Below, one piece after another: positions 25,306-31,778 of a DNA stretch of 64,000 bases. Source of the stretch: Neobittarella massiliensis (ex Bilen et al. 2018) (GTDB lineage Bacteria > Bacillota > Clostridia > Oscillospirales > Ruminococcaceae). Each line of letters begins with the position of its first letter. The stretch's first letter is position 1. Under the pieces are notes generated by a model. That model worked only from the letters and a program-made list of their open reading frames with translations, was not told where the DNA came from and did no database searches. The stretch spans positions 124,001 to 188,000 of the forward strand of contig NZ_OKQO01000003.1 of the NCBI RefSeq assembly GCF_900289145.1. Direction: 5' to 3'. The position numbers and the translations under genes were made by a program.

Positions 25306-26075
25306 CACCTCCTTTTGCCGCGCAGGGAGAAGGCGCTTTTGGGGCTGGCGGCAGCGGCGGGCGGGGCCTCGGGCTGGTGGGGCGGATCGCGCAGGATCTC
25401 GATGATCTTCTCCTCGAACTCCTTGCTGTGCAGCAGGGCGGTGTCCATCTGGGAGAGCGCACCGCCGTTTAGGATGACGATCTCGTCGCACAGGTCGGTG
25501 GCCAGCTGCAGGATGTGGGTGGAGAAGATGATGACGTGATCTTTTTTGATGTCGCGCAGCAGGTTCTTCATCTCCAGTGCAGCCACCACGTCAAAAGAGG
25601 TGAGCGGCTCATCCAGCAGGATGATAGGCGGCTTGGCGATGAGGAAACAGAGCATCTGCACCTTGTTTTTCATGCCGTGGGAGTAGCCCTTGATGAGGCG
25701 GTGGCGGTCTTGCGGCTCGATGCCGACCAGTTCGAAGTAGTCGTCGATGCTGGCGGTCTGGGGGATGTTTTTGTGGATCTCTATGTAGAATTTTAAGAAT
25801 TCGTAGCCGGTCATGAACTCGGGCAGGATGGGGGTGGAGAACACGTAGCCGATGTCCTCGGGCGTCAGCGGCTTTTCAGCGTCGCCGAACTGGACGACGG
25901 CGGCGCCGCTGTCGGGCGGCAGCTCGCCGCTGAGGCAGTTAAACAGCGTGGTCTTACCTGCTCCGTTGCGGCCGAGCAGGCCGTAGATCTTTCCCTTTTC
26001 AAAGGTGAAGCTGGCGCCGGTGAGCACCGATTTTTCGCCAAAGGCCTTGGTGATATCTTGGAGTATCAGCTGCAT
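25305..26075 (-). CDS. ABC transporter ATP-binding protein
   Basis: A 256-residue ABC ATPase, probably an exporter subunit. Visible motifs are Walker A GLLGRNGAGKTTLFNCL (about 33-49), an ABC signature region YSHGMKNKVQML (degenerate, with SHGMK instead of LSGGQ) and Walker B IILLDEPLTSFDV with its catalytic glutamate, followed by the switch histidine in FSTHIL. The unusual signature is common in ABC-2 type ATPases of this group. It is first in a two-gene operon with the permease. The promoter at 26154-26182 is overlapped by a 22-bp palindrome, suggesting control by a repressor encoded elsewhere. Confidence 0.9.
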   Translation of the reverse strand: MQLILQDITKAFGEKSVLTGASFTFEKGKIYGLLGRNGAGKTTLFNCLSGELPPDSGAAVVQFGDAEKPLTPEDIGYVFSTPILPEFMTGYEFLKFYIEIHKNIPQTASIDDYFELVGIEPQDRHRLIKGYSHGMKNKVQMLCFLIAKPPIILLDEPLTSFDVVAALEMKNLLRDIKKDHVIIFSTHILQLATDLCDEIVILNGGALSQMDTALLHSKEFEEKIIEILRDPPHQPEAPPAAAASPKSAFSLRGKRR

Positions 26076-26132
26076 GTGTGTGCCCCTCTCTCAGTGCCGC
26101 GGTGAGGCTGGGAGGCCCGCCCGCAGAGAATT

Positions 26133-26154
26133 TTGTACTAGATGTTTAGTACAA
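26133..26154. promoter_or_regulatory. Palindromic operator at ABC promoter
   Basis: TTGTACTA-N6-TAGTACAA is a perfect 8-6-8 inverted repeat. It touches the -10 element and spans the predicted transcription start of the ABC operon. An extra half-site TAGTAC (26155-26160) follows. The layout suits a dimeric repressor; which family binds it is unknown. Confidence 0.65.
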
Positions 26155-26182
26155 TAGTACAGATATGTGAGAATTTTGTCAA
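26154..26182 (-). promoter_or_regulatory. Promoter of ABC operon
   Basis: On the minus strand, TTGACA (26177-26182) is followed by a 17-nt spacer and TACTAT (26154-26159). Confidence 0.7.
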
Positions 26183-26246
26183 TCGAAAAAGGTGTAAAAT
26201 CGTCTGGTAGCGGCAAAAAAAGTGGCGCTGCCGGGGCTAGCGGTGG

Positions 26247-26252
26247 TATAAT
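26247..26252 (+). promoter_or_regulatory. Extended -10 of radical SAM gene
   Basis: A perfect TATAAT is preceded by TGG, an extended -10 element, about 30 nt before the start codon at 26283. The -35 region (GGCGCT) is poor, as often seen with extended -10 promoters. Confidence 0.6.
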
Positions 26253-26282
26253 CGTCAGGAAAAACAGAGGGGAGCGGTGAAC

Positions 26283-27203
26283 ATGGGGGAGGACTACCGG
26301 CAGCTGCTGGAACACTGTACGCTGTGCCCGCGTCGCTGCGGCGCCGACCGGCTGCGTGGAGAGACTGGGTACTGCGGGGCCGGAGCGGCGGTGCGCGCCG
26401 GGCGCGCAGCACTGCACTTTTGGGAGGAGCCCTGCCTGTCGGGCGACAGGGGCTCGGGCGCGGTGTTTTTTAGCGGCTGTACGCTGGGCTGCGTATTTTG
26501 CCAGAACTACCAGATCAGCGCCGACGGGCAGGGAGTAGAGGTGACGGTGCCCCAGCTGGCTGAGAGCTTTTTGTCGCTGCAGCAGCAGGGAGCACACAAC
26601 CTGAACCTGGTCACGGCCACCCATTATCTGCCCCAGGTAATTGCGGCGCTGGACCTGGCCAAGAGCCGGGGATTGGCGCTGCCGGTGGTGTATAACTGCG
26701 GCGGCTACGAGCGCCGGGAGACACTGCGGATGCTGGCGGGATATGTGGACATCTACCTGCCCGACTGCAAGTACCTGGATGTGCAGCTGGCGGCGCGCTA
26801 TTCGGGGGCGCCGGATTACCCGCAGGTGGTGCGGGAGGCCCTGGACGAGATGTTTTTACAGGTGGGGGAACCGGTGTTTGACGACTGCGGCATGATGCGG
26901 CGGGGGATGATCGTGCGGCACCTGCTGCTGCCCGGCTGTGAGGCGGACAGCCGGGCGGTGCTGCGCTATCTTTACGGGCGCTTTGGCGACAGTGTGTACC
27001 TGAGCATCATGAACCAGTATACCCCCCTGCCCCGAGTGCGGGTGCGCTGGCCCGAGCTGGGCCGCTGCATAACGGCGGCGGAGTACGAACGGGTGATCGA
27101 TTACGCGCTGGAACTGGGCATTGAGAACGCCTTTGTGCAGGAGGGGGGAACTGTGAGTGAGAGCTTCATTCCCGATTTTAGCGGGCAGGGTCTTGCGCGG
27201 TAG
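26283..27203 (+). CDS. Radical SAM protein, COG1313 type
   Basis: A 306-residue radical S-adenosylmethionine enzyme of the PflX/COG1313 group. The cluster motif CTLGCVFCQNYQIS binds the [4Fe-4S] cluster that cleaves SAM. An N-terminal CTLCPRRCGADR...GYCGAG region supplies extra cysteines, as usual for this group. HYLPQVIAALDLA and VYNCGGYERRETLRML match the family barrel. The reaction of this group is not established; some members sit beside glycyl-radical or AMMECR1 genes, which are absent here. The ATG at 26283 lies 8 nt after GAGGGGAG. The end of the gene contains the promoter for the folT leader. Confidence 0.88.
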   Translation: MGEDYRQLLEHCTLCPRRCGADRLRGETGYCGAGAAVRAGRAALHFWEEPCLSGDRGSGAVFFSGCTLGCVFCQNYQISADGQGVEVTVPQLAESFLSLQQQGAHNLNLVTATHYLPQVIAALDLAKSRGLALPVVYNCGGYERRETLRMLAGYVDIYLPDCKYLDVQLAARYSGAPDYPQVVREALDEMFLQVGEPVFDDCGMMRRGMIVRHLLLPGCEADSRAVLRYLYGRFGDSVYLSIMNQYTPLPRVRVRWPELGRCITAAEYERVIDYALELGIENAFVQEGGTVSESFIPDFSGQGLAR

Positions 27204-27221
27204 GGGCGTTTTTGCTACAAT
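27193..27221 (+). promoter_or_regulatory. Promoter of folT leader
   Basis: TTGCGC (27193-27198), a 17-nt spacer and TACAAT (27216-27221). It overlaps the end of the radical SAM gene. Predicted transcription starts at about 27228, the first base before the riboswitch. Confidence 0.75.
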
Positions 27222-27228
27222 GCCTTTA

Positions 27229-27302
27229 GCAGAGTAAGACCCTGCGCGTTAAGTGCCGGCTGAACGGGGAGTTGACAGCCGGACGAAAAGAGCGGCGCTG
27301 CC
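27229..27302 (+). ncRNA. Tetrahydrofolate (THF) riboswitch
   Basis: The conserved blocks of the THF-I riboswitch appear in order and spacing: GCAGAGTA (5' P1), GCGTTAAGTG, a 6-bp stem CCGGCT/AGCCGG, the internal GAACGGGGAGTTG, then ACGAAAAG and a closing CGCTGC. P1 pairs GCAG with CTGC where the usual sequence is GGAG/CTCC, a compensated change. The next start codon encodes FolT, the classic target of this class, but lies about 375 nt downstream. A short T-run (27303-27307) follows P1. Confidence 0.88.
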
Positions 27303-27675
27303 TTTTTGCTGTGGCCAGGCCCGACGGGCCGGCCGCAGTGGGCGAGCGGCACGACTCTTGCGGTGCGCGGTCTGCATCCCGCTGCCACGGCTATTCTCTG
27401 TGAGAATAGCTTGAAGAAGAGCCTTGTCGGGCACAGCGCTCCGTTTTGCTGGCGCAAATAGTTGCCTTTTCCTCTGGCCGGTACCCGCCTGTAGGGGGAA
27501 TGGGCAGAAGTACCTTTTCGGGCCTTTCTCCTGCTTAGGGGGATGGCTGGAGGTGCGGTGCAGGCGCGGGAACTGTTGGCCGCGGCAAATTGGCTTTTTC
27601 TTCTGAGAGAGACGTTAGAGCATCTCCTTATGTGGCTGCATGCACACTACTTTGCAGAGATAAGGAGGTTTTTTT
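27303..27675 (+). promoter_or_regulatory. Long structured folT leader
   Basis: About 370 nt between the riboswitch and folT. It contains a long hairpin (27309-27338, CTGTGGCC...GGCCGCAG around a GGCCC/GGGCC core) and a perfect 9-bp hairpin GCTATTCTC/GAGAATAGC (27390-27410). CAGCGC near 27434 can pair back to GCGCTG at 27295-27300. No short open frame with a good ribosome site was found. I could not match it to a known RNA family. Confidence 0.5.
27624..27667 (+). promoter_or_regulatory. Hairpin masking the folT ribosome site
   Basis: CTCCTTAT (27624-27631) pairs with ATAAGGAG (27660-27667), the Shine-Dalgarno sequence of folT. An inner helix CTGCA/TGCAG (27636-27657) stabilises the hairpin. 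TTTTTTT follows, so it might also act as a weak terminator. The structure predicts low folT translation unless it is opened. Confidence 0.65.
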
Positions 27676-28254
27676 ATGTCATCGAATGCCAACGCAAAAT
27701 TGTCACTGGGCCAATGTGTGGCCCGCTCGGCGCAGGAGCTGCGCTCGCCTTACAGCCTGACCGGGCTGGCCATGCTCACGGCGCTGAACGTGGTGCTGCA
27801 CTTTTTTACCATCGTGCCCAACGAGTTTTTAAAGATCGGGCTCACCTTTTTGGCGATCGGCACCAGCGGGTACCTGTACGGCCCGGTGGCAGCCGGAGCG
27901 GCCAATGGGGTGGCCGATATCATCAAGTATCTGGTGCGGCCCACAGCGGGGGGGTTTTTCCCCGGCTTTACGCTAAATGCGGTGGTCACCGGCTTTTTGT
28001 ACGGGCTGGTGCTGTACCAGAAAGCGCCCACCATCTGGCGGGCGCTGGCGGCCAAATGCGCGGTGACCGGGGTGGTGAACCTGCTGCTGACACCGCTGTG
28101 GCTGTCGGTGATGTACGGCAGTGCCTTTTGGGCGCTGATGAGCGTGCGCATCACCAAAAACCTGATCTTGCTGCCCATTGAAACGGTGATGCTGCTGGCC
28201 ATGTTAAAAGCGGTACAGCGCATTAAAAAGCCGCATTGGCAGCCGCGCCGATAG
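27676..28254 (+). CDS. folT: Folate ECF transporter S component FolT
   Basis: A 192-residue integral membrane protein, the substrate-binding subunit of an energy-coupling-factor folate transporter. About six helices are visible. TALNVVLHFFTIVPNEFLKIGLTF and GAANGVADIIKYLVRPTAGG FFPGFTLNA (two adjacent stretches) are characteristic of FolT. The shared ATPase and T subunits are not encoded in the window. The identification is reinforced by the upstream THF riboswitch. The ATG at 27676 follows AAGGAGG by 7 nt. A strong terminator follows at 28296. Confidence 0.93.
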   Translation: MSSNANAKLSLGQCVARSAQELRSPYSLTGLAMLTALNVVLHFFTIVPNEFLKIGLTFLAIGTSGYLYGPVAAGAANGVADIIKYLVRPTAGGFFPGFTLNAVVTGFLYGLVLYQKAPTIWRALAAKCAVTGVVNLLLTPLWLSVMYGSAFWALMSVRITKNLILLPIETVMLLAMLKAVQRIKKPHWQPRR

Positions 28255-28295
28255 GCGGATATACCGCGTCAGCAAACTGTTTTTACGAGACAAGC

Positions 28296-28330
28296 GAGCG
28301 CCCGGGACCAGTGCCCGGGCGCTCTTTTTT
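28296..28330 (+). terminator. Terminator of folT
   Basis: The stem GAGCGCCCGGG / CCCGGGCGCTC (11 bp) is followed by TTTTTT. Confidence 0.92.
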
Positions 28331-28515
28331 GTGCGCAGCGGCTGGGTCACTTCCATGGCGCCGTTGTCGGCAACCACTGCCAGCTGATAGGCGAATGATT
28401 CGTCAGACCGGCGCAGGATAAATGGAAGACAGGTCATAATTGCGAGCTTGGATATGTGCGTCCAAAAAGAATGTGGCGATGTTTTTGGCAAACATCTAAA
28501 AATGCAAAAAAGAAT

Positions 28516-28544
28516 TTGGCTTCTTTTGTAGAAAATGGTATAAT
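28516..28544 (+). promoter_or_regulatory. Promoter of EAL phosphodiesterase gene
   Basis: TTGGCT (28516-28521), a 17-nt spacer and TATAAT (28539-28544), with TGG before the -10. Confidence 0.8.
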
Positions 28545-28578
28545 GATGATATGTGTAAAACGGGGAGGTGAGGCGGCG

Positions 28579-30444
28579 ATGAAAAGGCGGTGGCGGTACG
28601 CGCTGTTCGGCTTTTTTGTGGGGATGATCTTGCTGGGGTGTGTGACGCTGCAGTCTATCCACAGCGTGCGCTCCCACGGGCAGCTGATCAATTATGTGGG
28701 CATCGTGCGCGGCGCCACCCAGCGGCTGGTGAAGCTGGAACTGGCCGACACGCCGAGCGACGAGCTGATCGTGTACTTAGACGATATTTTGGAGAACCTG
28801 ACCACCGGCAAAGGCAAGTATGGGCTGGCGCTGATCGAGGACCGGGACTACCGCCTGCGCCTGGAAGAGCTGGACCAGCAGTGGGGAGACCTGAAAGAGC
28901 TGCTCTACACCCACCGCACCGACACGGCGGTGGCGCCTGCTTTTTTGGATAAGAGCGAGCAGTATTTTGACTTGGCCAACCAGACGGTTTTTGCCGCCGA
29001 GGCCTATTCCAGCCGCCAGACAAGAGACCTTACGGTGCTCATCATCCTGCTTTTTGTGGGGATCTTGGCGGTGTGGGCGGTGTTTTTCCGCTTTAATTTT
29101 AAGGAGATGCTGCACCTGAAAAGCGCCAACCAGGACCTGAGCGACCAGGCGGGCCGCGACCCGCTGACCGGCGCTTATGATCTGGGCCGCTTTCAGAGAG
29201 AGGCTCAGCTGCTGCTGGACGGGGCGGCAGAAGAAAAATACGCGCTTTTTTATGTGGATTTTGCCGACTTTAAGTACCTGAACGACCTGCTTGGCTACGC
29301 TTGCGGCGACAACATCTTAAAGCGCTATGCGGCGCTGCTATCGGCTGATATGGGCGACAGCGAGGTTTTTGGGCGGATAAATGCCGACAACTTTGTGATC
29401 TTGCGGCAGTACGACGCCAAGCGGCACCTGCTGCAGCGCCAGCGGTATGTGGACGCGCAGATCGTGGACTATGTGTACACCACCTATCAAAAGCAGTCGC
29501 TGCCGGTGCGGTGCGGTATCTGCTGTGTGGAGGACACGGTGGAGCAGCTGAAGGTAGAGGGGCTGATGGACCGGGCCAACTTTGCCCGCGGCGACGTGAA
29601 GAACGGGACGGTGAGCGGGCAGTACTGCTTTTATGACGAGGGGATCCGCCGCCGGCTGTTTGCCCAGAAAGCCATTGAGAGCAGCATGGCCGACGCGCTG
29701 AAGGCCCATGAATTTGAGGTGTACTACCAGCCCAAGGTCGACCCGAAGAGCGGGCAGATCGCCTGCGCCGAGGCGCTGGTGCGCTGGCGCCGCGCCGACG
29801 GGACGGTGATCCCGCCCGACCAGTTTATCCCGGTGTTTGAAAAGAACCGGACCATCCCGCTTTTAGACCGGTATGTGTTTGAGGAGGTCTGTATTTGGCT
29901 GCGGCACATGCTGGACAGCAAAAAGCGGGTGCTGCCAGTATCGGTGAACGTGTCGCGCATGCAGTTTGGCGGGGCGGATTTTGTGCCGGCGTACACGGCT
30001 ATCCGCGACAAGTACCACCTGCCGCCGCAGCTTTTGGAGATAGAGTTTACCGAGACGATCCTGTTTGAAAACTGGGACCAGCTGTCAGAGATCGTGGATG
30101 ATCTGCAGGCGGCGGGTTTCAGCTGTGCCATCGACGACTTTGGTAAGGGGTATTCGTCGCTGAGCACCATTAAGAATCTGAGCATCGATGTGCTGAAGAT
30201 CGACGCGCTGTTCTTTCGCGACATGGTGCACGCCGACAAGGACCGGCTGATCGTGGAGGGCATCATCAACCTGGTGCGCCAGTTTGGGATCGTGACGGTG
30301 GCTGAGGGGATAGAGGACCCGCAGCAGGTGGAGTTTTTGCGCCGCGCCGGCTGCGACCTGATACAGGGCTATGTGTTCTATCGCCCCATGCCCCAGCCGG
30401 AGTACGAGGCGCTGCTGGCCAGTGTGCCGCTGGCGGCGAACTGA
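28579..30444 (+). CDS. c-di-GMP phosphodiesterase, inactive GGDEF
   Basis: A 621-residue membrane protein with two helices (about 8-28 and 148-170) enclosing a small helical sensor domain. The GGDEF-like domain (about 195-340) has RINADNFVIL at the signature position (about residue 269), so it cannot make c-di-GMP. It may bind GTP or regulate. The EAL domain (about 355-610) keeps its catalytic set: CAEALVRWR, SVNVSRMQF, LEIEFTETI, CAIDDFGKGYSSL, DVLKID and VAEGIED. It should hydrolyse c-di-GMP. The ATG at 28579 follows GGGAGGTGAGG. The gene opposes the diguanylate cyclase at 21687. Confidence 0.9.
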   Translation: MKRRWRYALFGFFVGMILLGCVTLQSIHSVRSHGQLINYVGIVRGATQRLVKLELADTPSDELIVYLDDILENLTTGKGKYGLALIEDRDYRLRLEELDQQWGDLKELLYTHRTDTAVAPAFLDKSEQYFDLANQTVFAAEAYSSRQTRDLTVLIILLFVGILAVWAVFFRFNFKEMLHLKSANQDLSDQAGRDPLTGAYDLGRFQREAQLLLDGAAEEKYALFYVDFADFKYLNDLLGYACGDNILKRYAALLSADMGDSEVFGRINADNFVILRQYDAKRHLLQRQRYVDAQIVDYVYTTYQKQSLPVRCGICCVEDTVEQLKVEGLMDRANFARGDVKNGTVSGQYCFYDEGIRRRLFAQKAIESSMADALKAHEFEVYYQPKVDPKSGQIACAEALVRWRRADGTVIPPDQFIPVFEKNRTIPLLDRYVFEEVCIWLRHMLDSKKRVLPVSVNVSRMQFGGADFVPAYTAIRDKYHLPPQLLEIEFTETILFENWDQLSEIVDDLQAAGFSCAIDDFGKGYSSLSTIKNLSIDVLKIDALFFRDMVHADKDRLIVEGIINLVRQFGIVTVAEGIEDPQQVEFLRRAGCDLIQGYVFYRPMPQPEYEALLASVPLAAN

Positions 30445-30479
30445 AAGGACATGCACCGCGTGAGCGGGTATTGAGCCAC

Positions 30480-30527
30480 AAAAAGGGGCGCCCCGGTGAC
30501 TTGAGTTGCCGGGGCGCCCCTTTTTGT
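30480..30527. terminator. Bidirectional terminator
   Basis: AAAAGGGGCGCCCCGG / CCGGGGCGCCCCTTTTT. It serves the phosphodiesterase gene (+) and the LysR gene (-). Confidence 0.92.
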
Positions 30528-30591
30528 TTTATAAAACTGGTGTGCCCGGGAGAAGTAGCGGGCAGGCTATTTGAGGATGAGTGCCGGATAG

Positions 30592-31470
30592 CTAGTGGCT
30601 GGCGCTGGGGGTATACTGCTCTAAAAAGCGCTGGGCCACCGAGGAGAGGTAGCGGTCTTTGACCCAGACGGCGGCGATGCGGGTGTAGAGGCTGCGCTCT
30701 TTGAGCACCTTGAAGCTGACCGGCAGACGGCCCATCAGCTGGAGGGCCGACCGGGGCATGATAGAGACGCCGGCACCGGTGGTGGCCCACAGCAGTGTGG
30801 TGCGGGCATCGTCGTTTTTGCAGAGGATATCCGGCTCGAAACCCGCATCTTCGCAGCAGCCCAGCAGCAGAGTTTCGAACCGGCGATAGAAGATGAGCGG
30901 CCGATCGCGCAGCTGGCTGATGAAGAGCGCTCCCTCGGTGGTGGGCCAGTGGTAGTCGGCCGATGCCACAGCCACCATGGGCTCCTCCTCTAAATAGATG
31001 CAGCCCAGCCCGGCATCTTTAAACGGGGTGCGGACGATGGCCACCTCGATAATGCCGGCAAACAGCAGTTCCAGCAGCTCGAAGGTGTTTCCCTCGCGCA
31101 GTTCAAAACGCACCTGGGGGTATTGGCGGCAGAAATTTTGCATGCGCTGCTGGAAAACGGCGCTGCCCGACGAGGAGACGGTGCCCAGACTGAGGATGCC
31201 GATCTGGCCGCGGCCGTAATCGGACATTTCCTTTTTGGCCAGCTGTGAGAGCTCCAGGATGTGACAGGCCCGCTTATAGAGCAGACGGCCGGCCGCCGTG
31301 AGCCGCAGCTGGCGCGGGCCCCGCTCGAAGAGGAGCTGGCCCAGCTCCTCTTCGAGCAGGTGCAGCTGACGTGAGAGCGGCGGCTGGGAGATATGCAGTT
31401 TTTTGGCGGCGGCGGTGATCGCGCCTTCGTCGGCGATGGTGACGAAGTAGTGCAGTGCTTTTAGATCCAT
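30592..31470 (-). CDS. LysR family transcriptional regulator
   Basis: A 292-residue DNA-binding regulator. The winged helix at residues 1-60 is typical: MDLKALHYFVTIADEG, ITAAAKKLHISQPPLSRQL and LEEELGQLLFERG. Residues about 90-285 form the two-lobed effector-binding domain. ATG at 31470 follows AGGAG on the minus strand. It is divergent from the heterodimeric ABC exporter genes across 308 nt, so it probably regulates that operon, its own gene, or both. The inducer cannot be predicted. Confidence 0.92.
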   Translation of the reverse strand: MDLKALHYFVTIADEGAITAAAKKLHISQPPLSRQLHLLEEELGQLLFERGPRQLRLTAAGRLLYKRACHILELSQLAKKEMSDYGRGQIGILSLGTVSSSGSAVFQQRMQNFCRQYPQVRFELREGNTFELLELLFAGIIEVAIVRTPFKDAGLGCIYLEEEPMVAVASADYHWPTTEGALFISQLRDRPLIFYRRFETLLLGCCEDAGFEPDILCKNDDARTTLLWATTGAGVSIMPRSALQLMGRLPVSFKVLKERSLYTRIAAVWVKDRYLSSVAQRFLEQYTPSASH

Positions 31471-31778
31471 AGATACGCTCCTGTTGGGAATGAGAGGCCT
31501 GTTACTGCCGTCAGTAGAGATCGAGACGGCGGGCAGACCGCTGTGCAGAGGGACGATCTGAACCGTATCTGCTGTAAAGATTTGCACAAATGCCATACGA
31601 TTTAGGTATGGAGAGGATATAAAACAAATAGTTTTCATATAGATATCCAGTTGTTATAATAATAGTCGATATCGGCGGCGATTACAAGTAGAGCCCCGCC
31701 CGGCCGCAGGCTGAAAAGACGGGCGGGGCAGAGAGCTGCCGACCCCCGGACTGGGGAGGAAAAGAGAGGTCTTATCGA
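31471..31778. promoter_or_regulatory. Divergent regulatory region, LysR/ABC exporter
   Basis: On the + strand a promoter TTTTCA (31632-31637), 17 nt, TATAAT (31655-31660) precedes the exporter operon and gives a leader of about 110 nt. The leader has a strong 10-bp hairpin GCCCCGCCCG/CGGGCGGGGC (31693-31729) without a T-run, so it is not an intrinsic terminator. The segment ATCGGCGGCGAT (31670-31681) is a dyad that a LysR dimer could bind. No other gene is seen. Confidence 0.55.

Noticed and set aside
27303-27450. 6S RNA, SRP RNA, T-box, cobalamin or TPP riboswitch in the folT leader
   Set aside because: None of the conserved boxes of these families could be found. The region is left as unidentified structured RNA.
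27543-28181. A + strand frame overlapping folT
   Set aside because: It shares folT sequence in another frame and its product becomes a shadow of FolT. The FolT frame has the ribosome site and family match.
28331-28436. A minus-strand frame upstream of the EAL gene with a protein-like stretch (ESFAYQLAVVADNGAMEV)
   Set aside because: It runs through the folT terminator hairpin, lacks a ribosome site and an end. It could be a remnant of an old gene, but the evidence is too thin to list.
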